In this document: piece by piece, positions 9,097 through 17,644 of the stretch
Numbering within the stretch: the first letter of the stretch is position 1
How the letters are laid out: each line of letters starts with the position of its first letter
Origin: Hungatella hathewayi
GTDB lineage: Bacteria > Bacillota > Clostridia > Lachnospirales > Lachnospiraceae
Length of the DNA: 64,000 bases
Assembly (NCBI GenBank): GCA_025149285.1
Contig: CP102274.1
Span: 4,614,001-4,678,000, forward strand
Direction of reading: 5' to 3'
Notes under the pieces: model-generated
Databases searched by the model: none
Seen by the model: the letters and a program-made list of their open reading frames with translations, nothing else
What the model was told of the DNA's origin: nothing
Made by a program: the position numbers and the translations under genes

Positions 9097-9690
9097 TCAG
9101 CCGTTATCCCTGAGATTACGGCGCAGTCTGCTTAAGGATTCCTTTTTTATTCCAAGATAAGACGCGATCACATTTTGGGGAACCCGCTCTAAAAGATCTC
9201 TGTAATCTTCCCGAAACTGAAGATACCGTTCCATCGCCTGCATATTCTGCAGGCTGTATTCGCGGCGCATCTTGTATATAACGGTCTGTTCCAGCATTCC
9301 TGCGTAACTCACCAGGGCCGCCTTGTCAGAGTAAATGATTTCCTTCATTTTTTTCGCTTCAAAGCGAAGGCTTTTTAAGTTCTCCAATGCCTCAAAAACC
9401 TCCAGACTCTCCGGCAAAAAAAGGCTTTCCCCTACCGCAAATTCCTCTTCCCGAATAAACATTTTTGTTATATCGTTGCCCTCGCTGTCGATATAATAGC
9501 TTCTTGCAATCCCTTCTGTAATCAAATAGAGGTACTTCTGCTCCACGCCAATCTCCTGTATGGCTGCACCGGCCGGAAAATGCACTTCCCGGGCAAGCTT
9601 TACCATCTGATCAATCGTCTCGGGTTTGGGAGCGCACCCGCTTGTCTTAAAAACCTTTTCTATTGTGTATCTCTTTTCGGCTTCTGTCAT
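9097..9690 (-). CDS. Crp/Fnr-family transcriptional regulator
   Basis: DNA-binding regulator of 197 residues starting MTEAEKRYTIEKVFKTSGCA. Residues about 25-140 form a cyclic-nucleotide-binding-like beta-roll (FPAGAAIQEIGVEQKYLYLI, TKMFIREEEFAVGESLF). It lacks a clear cAMP-binding RxS motif and an Fnr cysteine cluster, so the ligand is unknown. The C terminus is a short Crp-type helix-turn-helix (VPQNVIASYLGIKKESLSRL). A 64-residue in-frame upstream extension has no ribosome site and was dropped. The gene is divergent from the giant surface-protein gene (220 bp between them), so control of that gene is plausible but unproven. Confidence 0.85.
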   Translation of the reverse strand: MTEAEKRYTIEKVFKTSGCAPKPETIDQMVKLAREVHFPAGAAIQEIGVEQKYLYLITEGIARSYYIDSEGNDITKMFIREEEFAVGESLFLPESLEVFEALENLKSLRFEAKKMKEIIYSDKAALVSYAGMLEQTVIYKMRREYSLQNMQAMERYLQFREDYRDLLERVPQNVIASYLGIKKESLSRLRRNLRDNG

Positions 9691-9866
9691 TCTCACAGCT
9701 CCAGTCTTTTCTAATAAACAGGAAAACAGCCAGTCCGGACAGTGGGGACCAGCATGGAATTTTGGGGGTATTAAACTTAATAGAATTATAACAGATATCC
9801 TGTCAATAAGGGAACTGTTATTTCCCAAACATTTTAGGATGCAGCCAAATGCCCTCGCAAATTTGT

Positions 9867-9872
9867 TATAAT
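9867..9872 (+). promoter_or_regulatory. Possible -10 box of the surface-protein gene
   Basis: TATAAT at 9867-9872 lies 38 nt before the ATG of the repeat protein. No recognisable -35 is present at the right distance, so the promoter is probably activator-dependent. The divergent Crp-type regulator is a candidate. Confidence 0.35.
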
Positions 9873-9909
9873 AATGTATCACGCAAATTTAAGTGCAGGA
9901 GGTAATTCA

Positions 9910-12900
9910 ATGAAAAAAACTAAATTGATAAGGGGAAATGCAAAGCGGGTGATTGCAGTAGCATCAGCTTTCATGATGACTTGCAGCACAGTGGCCGGGA
10001 ATCCTGTTAACCATGCGGCAGCTGCATATGCAAAGGAGGCCGATACTGCAAAAGAGGAAGAAAATTCATCCTGGAAGGAGAATGCTGCATCTGATACAGA
10101 GAAAAGTGACACTGAAGGAACTATGTCTGCTGAAGATGCGGATGAAAGCAGAGCCGATGACGAATCCGGGAAGGGCGACGATGGGATTGCTTCCGAGGAA
10201 TCAAAGGAAACCGATGACGGGATTAATTCTGACGAATCCAAGGAGACCGATGATGGGATTGCTTCTGACGAATCCAAGGAGACCGATGATGGGATTACCT
10301 CTGACGAATCCAAGGAGGCCGACGATGGGATTGTTTCTGACGAATCCGAGGAAACCAATAATAGCGAAGAAGCTGATGAGAGTCAGGCAGCAGACGGATC
10401 AGGAGCCACTGACGAGTCAGAGGAGAACGGAGAGACAGGAGCCGCAGAGGAATCTGAGGGCACAGATGAGAGCAATGCCTCCGATGAGCCGGAAACTCCC
10501 AAGGGCCTGGTAGAAGCAAACAGACTGGCAGCCGTAATGGCAGTGGATCCTGATTCCTGGTATGTAGAACTCGACAGCTGCATCTGCAGGGACGATCGCT
10601 ATTATGTGGTGGATGAGACTACGCAAGAAGAAACCATGCTGAAAAAACAATACATAGAGGTGGAAAAGGACGGCGAATCTTTCATTATCTATGTAGACGG
10701 TAATGGTGTGATGGTCAAGAGTAAATGGCTGGAGACAGAAGACGGACACTTCCGTTTTGTCAACAACAAAGGAAAAGTGATCAGGAACAAAGAGGGAAAG
10801 GAAGCCGGTAAGTTTTACGGTAACTTTGATGATATGGGGTATTGGACTCCCGTGCCCAATACATTTTTTGAATCCCAACTGGATGACGGTACCAGTGTGA
10901 TAAAGTATTCGGGTGAAGATGGAGGGGTATCAGGAAAGAAGAAGGATGACATCCAGAAGTACTACTGTTTCCAGACAACGGATGACGGAATACTCTGCAG
11001 CCTGATACCAGCTGAAGGCATATCCGGCGCAGAAGCCGTAACCGACACCTGGGTTGTGGATCTGTGGATCGATGCAGACGGCTATTTGACTGTTGACAAG
11101 GAAAACCAGCTGATCGGAGACAAGTACTACAACTTTACTGGAGAAGGCCATTCTTCCCGGTCTGTCAATACCTTCATACGGACGGAAGATGGGACAATCT
11201 TATGTTATCTCGACGAGGCCGGAGAGAAAGTAAGGGAGCAGTTTGAGTCAGACAGCGAACATACGTATTATTTCGACGAGAATGGTGATCTGGCAGTACG
11301 TCAGTGGATAGAAAAAAGCGGAAACTTCCGCTATGTGGACGGCAAAGGCCGCATGATTGTGAATGCCACAAAGCTAGTCGCCGGATTTTACGGCCATTTT
11401 GACGGAGAAGGTTACTGGACTGCGATCGAAGATGAATTTTTTGAGGATAAACTGGACGATGGGACTCCTGTAACAAAGTATTCGGGCAAAGAAGGAGAAG
11501 TCGCCGGAATTGGCAAAAAGCCAGACCGCAGGTACTACTGCTTTGTAACAGGTACGGACAACAGGATCAGCTGCCGTCTGCTCTCCGCAGATGAAACGTC
11601 CATGAGCGAGACGGTAAAGAATGTCTGGATCGACGATATGTGGGTAAACGAGGACAGCATTCTCACCATCGACGTGAGGGAGCAGCAGATCGACGGCAAA
11701 TATTACAATTTTGATGCAGCAGGCCATGGCAGTCTGATTACCAGCGCCTTCATCCATGATGGGGATGGGAACAATCTGTACTATGTGGATGACGCCGGGG
11801 AGAAAGTGACCGGTAAGGCAGAATATCCGATTGAGGACAACTATTACCGTTTTTCTGAAGACGGCAGGGTCACTCTGATCACCAATTCTTTTATCCATGA
11901 TACGAATGGCAATAACCTGTATTATGTGGATGAGAATGGAGATAAATTAACCGGATTAAGAGAGCATCCGCTTGGAGAGAAGTATTACAACTCCGATGCC
12001 GATGGCCGTATCGAGCTGATCGTCAATTCCTTCATCCATGATGAGAATGGAAACATCCTGTGTTATGTCAATGCAGATGGAATAAAAGTGACCGATACGA
12101 AAGAACAGTTAGCCGGAGATAAATATTACAACTTTGATGAAGATGGAAACGGTACTCTGATCATCAATGCCTTTATCCATGATACGAATGGCAATAACCT
12201 GTATTATGTGGATGAGAACGGTGATAAGCTGACGGGCTTAAGAGAATACCAGATTGGAGATGTATACTATAACGTCAGCACAGACGGCCTCCTGGAACTG
12301 ATCGTCAACGCCTTTATCCATGACGCGGATCAGAATATCCTGTGCTACGTCGGCGCAGACGGGATGAAAGTGACCGGAGTGAGGGAACAGCTTGTTGACG
12401 GCAGATACTATAGCCTTGACAAAGATGGCAAAGTCACCCTGATCACCAGTGCCTTTATCCATAATGCAGCCGGTGAGAATCTGTATTATGTCGATGAGGC
12501 CGGAGATAAGGTAACTGGGAAAGACGAGTATTTGATCGAAGGGAACTACTACAGCTTTGACGCGGAAGGCCTCTGCCGCATGATCACCAATTCCTTTATC
12601 CATGACACTGCCGGTAACCTTTTATATTATGTCGATGATACAGGTTCTGTCATAACCGGTAAACAGGACTATCCGATAGAAACCAAATACTATAACATTG
12701 CTGATGACGGGAAAGTCACTCTGATCAAAAACGCCATGATACATGATCAGAATGGAAAGATCCTGTGTTATGTCAATGAGTCTGGGGAAAAAGCAGCCAA
12801 CCGCTTCGTAACGGTTGACGGCCGAACCATTTATTTTGGAGCAGACGGAGCACAGGTATTCCGCCAGTGGATCGAATCAGACGGGAAATTCCGCTATGTG

Positions 12901-14868
12901 GACGGGAAAGGCTATATGATCGTGAACGCGGTTAAGGCGGCAGGCGGATTCTATGGCCGCTATGACGGAGAAGGCTATTGGACCGCAATCTCCAATACAT
13001 TTTTCGAAGATAAACTGGATAATGGGGAACCTGTTACGAAATATGCAGGCAAAGAGGGAGCCATCGCAGGAATCGGTGAAAAACCCAATACCCGCCATTA
13101 TTGTTTTGAAACCGGCCAGGATAACACCATACACTGCCGTCTGCTTTCCGCAGACGGAGGTTCCGTTACGGATGATCCGGTAGCAAATGTATGGATCGGC
13201 GATCTGTGGGTCAATGAAGACGGCAATTTAAGTATGAATGTAAGCGCACAGCAGATCGATGGCAGATATTACAGCTTTGATGAAAACGGCCACGGCACCC
13301 TTATTACCAATGCTGTTATCCAGAGCCCGGATGGGGAGGGCTTGTGTTACGTCAACGAGTCCGGTGAGAAAGCAGTCAACCGTTTTGTGACGTTCGAAGG
13401 CCATACCCTTTATTTCGGAAGTGACGGCGCACAGGTATTCCGTCAGTGGATCGAGATCAACGGAAAATTCCGCTATGTGAACAACAAGGGCTATATGCTC
13501 GTGAATACGAAAAAGGCAGTCGCCGGATTTTACGGCAGTTTTGACGGAGAAGGCTATTGGACCGCGATAGAAAATACATTCTTCGAAGGGGATGTAAACG
13601 GTGAACTTGTGACGAAATATTCCGGTAATGAAGGAAAGATTGCAGGCATCGGAGATAAAGAAAACCGACAGGAGTACTGCTTCCTGAAAGAAACGGATGG
13701 GAAACTGAAATGCTGCTTAAGCGCGGCTGACGGGGATTACCTGACAGAGGAGGCCGTAAAGAACACCTGGATCAACGACATGTGGGTGAACGAAAGCGGA
13801 TATCTGGTAATAAATGCAGACGCTCCGGTTCATGGCGTGTATTATCATTTTGATGCCAATGGCCACGGCACGCTGATCACCTATAAGGTTTCCTATATAC
13901 TGGACGGCGGGATCAACAGCGGGAATAACCCATTGCACTACACCGGGGCCATGGACACAGTGATCCTCAAGATGCCTTCCAGACCGGGCTACTCGTTTGA
14001 CGGCTGGTATACGGACAGCAGCTACACTGACAGGATCACAGAGATCACATCCAAGAGCCATGGGAATCTGACTCTGTATGCAAAATGGAGAAGGATCTAC
14101 GAAGACAACAGCAGCGACAATAATGAAGAGTCTGCCACCAGTACCACTACGAACAATAACAATAATCCAACTGTCGTCACACCGCCAGTCACAGTCACGG
14201 TTGGGGAAGACAAAAAGGTAACCCTGCAGACCGGCGGGACTACGGTAGCCGCATCGGCTACGCAGACTGCAGAAGGCAGCGTAAGCGGCAATACCATTGT
14301 TTCCACCACGGAAACTGCTTCTGTTACCGTGGCAGAAGGTCAGGTGGCTGATGTGGCTACGGTCGCAGTCAGCGCAGATGGCTCTGCAAGAGCACTGCTG
14401 GCGTCTCCGGCACTGGGGGCAACGGTTCAGCAGCAGACCGTCACCGTACAGGGCGTGCCTGTAACTCAGAATGTAGTAGTCTATGCAGACGGCACACAGG
14501 TGACCCAGAAATCCGGCGCAGAAGAGCTGGAAGGCTTTGCAGAGGCTGTTACTTCGACTGAGAAGGCCATCCAGAGCGGAACACAGACCCTTGCAGCCGC
14601 GTACAATGATAAGGTCAGCATTGATCTGCAGCAGTATAAACAGGTCGGTGCAGCCGTCACCTATGCGGTGACTTCCGGAATAAACGGCGCAGTTCCTCAG
14701 GTACAGATGGAGCAGACCAGCTTTGCGCCGGGCCAGGAAGTGGCGGCACTGATCACAGATGCCAATGGTAATGTAACAGCAGTCACCATCATCGTAGGCG
14801 CCAATGGAATCATCCAGTATCAGATTCCAGGCGTAAACTGCATCGTCAGATTTATGTGTAAGATTTGA
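9910..14868 (+). CDS. Giant secreted repeat protein (1652 aa) with acidic repeats, YY-rich wall-binding-like repeats and an InlB-type repeat
   Basis: Predicted surface protein. AGGAGG precedes the ATG at 9910. Residues 1-40 are a signal peptide (KRVIAVASAFMMTCSTVAG, cleavage probably near AYA). About 45-205 is extremely acidic and Ser-rich with 12-residue repeats of the type ESKETDDGI-x-SD. Then come four copies of a large module (about residues 273, 466, 986 and 1180) with FRYVxxKGxMxVN, GFYGxFDGEGYWTAI and VTKYxGxEG. Between the second and third lie seven exact 47-residue repeats (AFIHDxNGNNLYYVDENGDK type). One Listeria-Bacteroides/InlB-type repeat is near 1326-1394 (RPGYSFDGWYTD, LTLYAKW), then a Thr/Val-rich C-terminal domain. 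The Tyr/Asp/Gly pattern resembles choline/glucan-binding repeats. There is no LPXTG, so anchoring may be by the repeats. Function unknown; adhesion is a guess. Confidence 0.85.
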   Translation: MKKTKLIRGNAKRVIAVASAFMMTCSTVAGNPVNHAAAAYAKEADTAKEEENSSWKENAASDTEKSDTEGTMSAEDADESRADDESGKGDDGIASEESKETDDGINSDESKETDDGIASDESKETDDGITSDESKEADDGIVSDESEETNNSEEADESQAADGSGATDESEENGETGAAEESEGTDESNASDEPETPKGLVEANRLAAVMAVDPDSWYVELDSCICRDDRYYVVDETTQEETMLKKQYIEVEKDGESFIIYVDGNGVMVKSKWLETEDGHFRFVNNKGKVIRNKEGKEAGKFYGNFDDMGYWTPVPNTFFESQLDDGTSVIKYSGEDGGVSGKKKDDIQKYYCFQTTDDGILCSLIPAEGISGAEAVTDTWVVDLWIDADGYLTVDKENQLIGDKYYNFTGEGHSSRSVNTFIRTEDGTILCYLDEAGEKVREQFESDSEHTYYFDENGDLAVRQWIEKSGNFRYVDGKGRMIVNATKLVAGFYGHFDGEGYWTAIEDEFFEDKLDDGTPVTKYSGKEGEVAGIGKKPDRRYYCFVTGTDNRISCRLLSADETSMSETVKNVWIDDMWVNEDSILTIDVREQQIDGKYYNFDAAGHGSLITSAFIHDGDGNNLYYVDDAGEKVTGKAEYPIEDNYYRFSEDGRVTLITNSFIHDTNGNNLYYVDENGDKLTGLREHPLGEKYYNSDADGRIELIVNSFIHDENGNILCYVNADGIKVTDTKEQLAGDKYYNFDEDGNGTLIINAFIHDTNGNNLYYVDENGDKLTGLREYQIGDVYYNVSTDGLLELIVNAFIHDADQNILCYVGADGMKVTGVREQLVDGRYYSLDKDGKVTLITSAFIHNAAGENLYYVDEAGDKVTGKDEYLIEGNYYSFDAEGLCRMITNSFIHDTAGNLLYYVDDTGSVITGKQDYPIETKYYNIADDGKVTLIKNAMIHDQNGKILCYVNESGEKAANRFVTVDGRTIYFGADGAQVFRQWIESDGKFRYVDGKGYMIVNAVKAAGGFYGRYDGEGYWTAISNTFFEDKLDNGEPVTKYAGKEGAIAGIGEKPNTRHYCFETGQDNTIHCRLLSADGGSVTDDPVANVWIGDLWVNEDGNLSMNVSAQQIDGRYYSFDENGHGTLITNAVIQSPDGEGLCYVNESGEKAVNRFVTFEGHTLYFGSDGAQVFRQWIEINGKFRYVNNKGYMLVNTKKAVAGFYGSFDGEGYWTAIENTFFEGDVNGELVTKYSGNEGKIAGIGDKENRQEYCFLKETDGKLKCCLSAADGDYLTEEAVKNTWINDMWVNESGYLVINADAPVHGVYYHFDANGHGTLITYKVSYILDGGINSGNNPLHYTGAMDTVILKMPSRPGYSFDGWYTDSSYTDRITEITSKSHGNLTLYAKWRRIYEDNSSDNNEESATSTTTNNNNNPTVVTPPVTVTVGEDKKVTLQTGGTTVAASATQTAEGSVSGNTIVSTTETASVTVAEGQVADVATVAVSADGSARALLASPALGATVQQQTVTVQGVPVTQNVVVYADGTQVTQKSGAEELEGFAEAVTSTEKAIQSGTQTLAAAYNDKVSIDLQQYKQVGAAVTYAVTSGINGAVPQVQMEQTSFAPGQEVAALITDANGNVTAVTIIVGANGIIQYQIPGVNCIVRFMCKI
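10155..10350 (+). repeat. 36-bp tandem coding repeats (acidic region)
   Basis: About four to five tandem copies of a 36-bp unit around GACGAATCCAAGGAGACC-GATGATGGGATT encode the 12-residue acidic repeat. The middle copies are nearly identical at DNA level. Copy number could vary by slippage without breaking the frame. Confidence 0.8.
11743..12729 (+). repeat. Seven tandem 141-bp coding repeats
   Basis: Seven consecutive units of exactly 141 bp (47 residues each) run from Ser at 11743 to Lys at 12727-12729; an eighth, diverged unit begins NAMIHDQNGK. Each has the order (S/N)(A/S)FIHD, LxYYV or LCYV, DxxGxKxTG, then KYYNFDxDG and LITN. Units 2 and 4 share nearly identical first halves at DNA level (GATACGAATGGCAATAACCT), which indicates recent duplication or conversion. 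Confidence 0.9.
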
Positions 14869-14894
14869 TAAACCGATCGTTTGAATATCATGAC

Positions 14895-14924
14895 TATGGG
14901 GCGCCGCAGATGCGGCGCCCCATA
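14895..14924. terminator. Hairpin after surface-protein gene, shared with convergent dusB
   Basis: A 13-bp perfect stem, TATGGGGCGCCGC with GCGGCGCCCCATA, around loop AGAT. It lies 27 nt past the repeat-protein stop and 23 nt past the dusB stop on the other strand. Only a weak T stretch (AAATTTG) follows, so it is a likely bidirectional terminator or 3'-end stabiliser. Confidence 0.65.
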
Positions 14925-14946
14925 AATTTGCATGAAATGTATGACT

Positions 14947-15933
14947 CTAGCTTCCCGATTCACAGATAATATCTGAAAACCGTTCCTTCACAAGTGTCTT
15001 TAAATCCGCCAGTGTCTCCACCGCGTTAATGTCATTCCTCAGCTTTGCCGAGTGCGGCAGTCCCGCCGTATACCATGCCATGTGTTTGCGCATCTCCCGG
15101 ATTCCCAAATACTCTCCTTTGTATTCCACCGACATCTCTGCGTGGCGCAGAACCATGTTCTGAAGCTCTTCCATGGAAGGCGGAGGAAGCAGCTCTCCCG
15201 TCTCCAGATAATGAATCGTTCTCGAGAAGATCCACGGATTGCCCTTTGCTCCTCTGGCAATCATAATTCCGTCACATCCCGTCTCGTCCAACAGCGCCTT
15301 CGCATCCTCGGGTGCAAAGACGTCCCCGTTGCCGATGACCGGTATCTTCACGGCTTCTTTTACTCTGCGGATAATATCCCAGTCCGCAGTTCCGGAGTAA
15401 TACTGCTCTCTCGTCCTGCCGTGAACTGCAACCGCGGCCACGCCGCAGCTCTCAGCCATTTTGGCAAATTCCACCGCGTTTACGTCGCTGTCAGTAAAAC
15501 CCTTGCGAAACTTTACAGTCACAGGCTTTTTCACCGCCTTCACCATGGCGCCAAGAACCGCTTCCGCCAGCCTGGGATTCTTCATCATCGCTGAACCCTC
15601 GCCGTTATTCACAATCTTCGGCACCGGACAGCCCATGTTGACATCGATGATATCAAAGGGCCCCGGCTCAATGAGCTTCGCAATATCTGCCATAATTTCC
15701 GGATCGGAGCCGAACAGCTGAACCGAAACCGGACGTTCTCTCTCTTCCACCTCAAGGAGCGCCTTCGTATTCCTGTTTTTGTAAAGAATCGCCTTCGCAC
15801 TCACCATCTCTGTCACCACCATGCCGCATCCCTGCTCCTTGCAGAGAACGCGAAATGGCAGGTCGGTTACCCCTGCCATCGGCGCCAGAATCAGATTATT
15901 CTCCAGTGTTACATTCCCTATCTTAAGCTTCAC
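14947..15933 (-). CDS. dusB: tRNA-dihydrouridine synthase B
   Basis: FMN- and NADPH-dependent enzyme that reduces uridine to dihydrouridine in the tRNA D-loop. It has 328 residues, normal for the family. Family motifs are present: LAPMAGVTDLPFR at the N terminus, VQLFGSDPE, the catalytic Cys in NMGCPVPKIV (near 100), KFRKGF, HGRTREQYYSG and GNGDVFAPEDA. The start codon is GTG (15931-15933) and overlaps the stop of the upstream small gene as GTGA, so the two are translationally coupled. It ends convergent with the giant surface-protein gene. Expression probably comes from the promoter at 16327-16355. Confidence 0.95.
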   Translation of the reverse strand: MKLKIGNVTLENNLILAPMAGVTDLPFRVLCKEQGCGMVVTEMVSAKAILYKNRNTKALLEVEERERPVSVQLFGSDPEIMADIAKLIEPGPFDIIDVNMGCPVPKIVNNGEGSAMMKNPRLAEAVLGAMVKAVKKPVTVKFRKGFTDSDVNAVEFAKMAESCGVAAVAVHGRTREQYYSGTADWDIIRRVKEAVKIPVIGNGDVFAPEDAKALLDETGCDGIMIARGAKGNPWIFSRTIHYLETGELLPPPSMEELQNMVLRHAEMSVEYKGEYLGIREMRKHMAWYTAGLPHSAKLRNDINAVETLADLKTLVKERFSDIICESGS

Positions 15934-16286
15934 GATTCCTCTTCCTCATCAATCTCTTCTCCCAGATAAAAAACCCGGTAATACATCTCCAGGGCTTCCA
16001 GAAGCTCTCTCTTTTCCATCTGATACTGCTTGATCTTCAGCACACTTCCTATCTCATCAAACAGATAATCCGACTCCTCCGCCGTCACCTTAAATTCCAG
16101 AGTGCCGTCCTCTTCAAATTCCAGAGTCAGGATTCCGCCCACATCTTCTGTATACAATACACACATAATTTGAAGCTCCTGCCGTATGTTCTCAGGCAGG
16201 TTGGAAAACTGTTCATTAAAATAATATTTCTGTTCATAGGAATTGGCTCCGCACAGTACAATGCGGTCCTGTTTTTCTTCTATCAT
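15930..16286 (-). CDS. Small conserved protein of unknown function upstream of dusB
   Basis: Predicted soluble acidic protein of 118 residues, start MIEEKQDRIVLCGANSYEQK at 16286 with AAGGA upstream. An alternative start at 16310 lacks a ribosome site. The sequence has a conserved-looking core (ANSYEQKYYFNEQFSNLP, MCVLYTEDVGGILTLEFEED, IGSVLKIKQYQMEKRELLE) and a Glu-rich tail. I believe it matches an uncharacterised family often seen beside dusB in Lachnospiraceae (DUF6145, from memory, unverified). No catalytic motif is visible. The GTGA overlap with dusB suggests related expression, not necessarily related function. Confidence 0.75.
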   Translation of the reverse strand: MIEEKQDRIVLCGANSYEQKYYFNEQFSNLPENIRQELQIMCVLYTEDVGGILTLEFEEDGTLEFKVTAEESDYLFDEIGSVLKIKQYQMEKRELLEALEMYYRVFYLGEEIDEEEES

Positions 16287-16326
16287 CAAACTACCGTTCC
16301 TTCTATACATAATTTATCGTAACGGT

Positions 16327-16355
16327 AGTATATCACAGGACAGAATAATTGACAA
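16327..16355 (-). promoter_or_regulatory. Promoter of the small gene-dusB operon
   Basis: On the minus strand TTGTCA (16350-16355), a 17-bp spacer and TATACT (16327-16332). Transcription would start near 16320, about 35 nt before the ATG at 16286. Confidence 0.6.
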
Positions 16356-16361
16356 TAGCGC

Positions 16362-17369
16362 CTAAAAATCCGTCGTACACCGTTTCACCAGCCTGCACGG
16401 CACCTGGCTCTTCTGCGCCGCCTGTTTCTCTTCTCCCCGCAGGACCGCCATCATCTGATCCGTGGTGATGGCGCAGAGTTCCTCCACCTTATTATCAATG
16501 GAAGAGAGCTCGGGATCGCAGCAGATGGAAAGCGCGGAATTATTAAAGCCCGTAATGCAGAGTTCCCCGGGAATCTTTAACAGCTTGGCATTGGCATATT
16601 TGATCGCCCCCACGGCCAGACCGTCGTCTGTGGCCAGCACACTGTCAAACTTCAAATCCCGCCTCTCTAAAAGAATGTCTCTCACCGAGTGGATCCGGTT
16701 CTTCACATACAGTTTTAAATCCCCCAGCACCGGAAGGCCATGGTCCTTTAAGGCCGCCTCATATCCTGCCAGCTTCTGGTTCGCACTGTAGGAATGGGAA
16801 TCACACAGAAACAAAATCCGTTTTCTCCCAGCCTCAATCATCTGTGAAGTCACATCATAGGTGGCACCGTAATCATCGCTGAACGCACAATATACATTTT
16901 CTCCCTTAATATAACCGTTGATCATAAACACAGGAACCGTCTTCGCCGCATTCCGCACGTAATCGGCCTTCCTGTCGTCTCCTCCCTCGCCCGCATACGT
17001 CGATCCCACCAGAATCAGCGCGTCGATCCGCTTATTTAACAGAAGACTCACATACTTTTCCTTATTCGCCTGTTCAAAGCCGCTGCAGCAAAGAATACAG
17101 TCGTATCCGTACTCATGCAGACGGCCTTCCAGATGAAACGCAGCCGACGCCATATAGGAATCCGAGACATCCGGGCAAATAATCCCGATGGTCTTCATGG
17201 AGTCCAGCCCCAGGCCGCGTGCGAACACGTTCGGTGTGTAACCGTTCTCCTCCATGATGGCGCGGACCCTCTGTTTTGTCTTCTCACTGACACGCGGACT
17301 GTCGTTCACCACCCGCGATACGGTGGCAATGGACACCCCTGCAAGTTCTGCTATATCGTATATATTCAT
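16362..17369 (-). CDS. LacI-family transcriptional regulator (probable hexuronate-use regulator)
   Basis: Repressor of 335 residues starting MNIYDIAELAGVSIATVSRV, with GGGAG upstream of the ATG at 17369. The first 50 residues are the LacI helix-turn-helix and hinge (VNDSPRVSEKTKQRVRAIM, ENGYTPNVFARGL). The rest is a periplasmic-binding-like ligand domain (IGIICPDVSDSYMA; DSVLATDDGLAVGAIKYANA; ELCITGFNN). It is divergent from uxaA-uxaB, so a uronate or a pathway intermediate is the likely inducer. A GTAAGCGCTTAC palindrome lies just downstream of its own promoter, consistent with autorepression. Related palindromes lie at uxaA and at the GH28 operon 27 kb away. CcpA-like roles are less likely given its location. 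Confidence 0.88.
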   Translation of the reverse strand: MNIYDIAELAGVSIATVSRVVNDSPRVSEKTKQRVRAIMEENGYTPNVFARGLGLDSMKTIGIICPDVSDSYMASAAFHLEGRLHEYGYDCILCCSGFEQANKEKYVSLLLNKRIDALILVGSTYAGEGGDDRKADYVRNAAKTVPVFMINGYIKGENVYCAFSDDYGATYDVTSQMIEAGRKRILFLCDSHSYSANQKLAGYEAALKDHGLPVLGDLKLYVKNRIHSVRDILLERRDLKFDSVLATDDGLAVGAIKYANAKLLKIPGELCITGFNNSALSICCDPELSSIDNKVEELCAITTDQMMAVLRGEEKQAAQKSQVPCRLVKRCTTDF

Positions 17370-17411
17370 TCTGCTCCCTCTCTCACCTGCGATTCCTGTT
17401 TCGCAAACAGC

Positions 17412-17464
17412 GTAAGCGCTTACACTTTTACTTACATTATATCTGATCGTCTGGCTAAAAGCAA
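17412..17464 (-). promoter_or_regulatory. lacI-type gene promoter with operator palindrome
   Basis: Minus strand: TTGCTT (17459-17464), 17-bp spacer, TATAAT (17436-17441). The palindrome GTAAGCGCTTAC at 17412-17423 lies just after the expected start point, a typical roadblock/autorepression position. Extra half-site-like TTAC sequences lie between operator and -10. Confidence 0.7.
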
Positions 17465-17569
17465 CTGCTTTCCATTGTTTTTTTCTGGTATTCACACGAC
17501 CGTCCGTTACTATTTTTCATATATTTTACAGCGTTGTACAAAAAAAATTTATTCTTTTTTCTTTCCCTA

Positions 17570-17616
17570 TTGACGAAGCGGCAAAAATGGTGTATGGTTT
17601 ATGTAAGTACTTACAT
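17570..17616 (+). promoter_or_regulatory. uxaA promoter with perfect 16-bp operator palindrome
   Basis: TTGACG (17570-17575), 17-bp spacer and TATGGT (17593-17598). The perfect palindrome ATGTAAGTACTTACAT at 17601-17616 covers the expected +1. It keeps the GTAA-N4-TTAC half-sites of the palindromes at 17412 and 44302, but with a TA centre. Confidence 0.7.
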
Positions 17617-17644
17617 TCCGTAGTTGCAGAAAGGAAAAACGATT

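Noticed and set aside
9781..9811. TTGACA and TATAAT boxes on the minus strand upstream of the Crp-type gene
   Set aside because: They are only 10 bp apart, so they cannot form one promoter; alternative pairings (TTGACA with TATTAA at 18 bp) are too weak to list.
9691..9882. 64-residue N-terminal extension of the Crp-type regulator
   Set aside because: No ribosome site, covers the likely promoter, and the family normally begins close to the ATG at 9690.
11743..12729. CRISPR-like regular array
   Set aside because: The 141-bp period is a coding repeat in one long frame with drift throughout; no short identical repeats separated by unique spacers.
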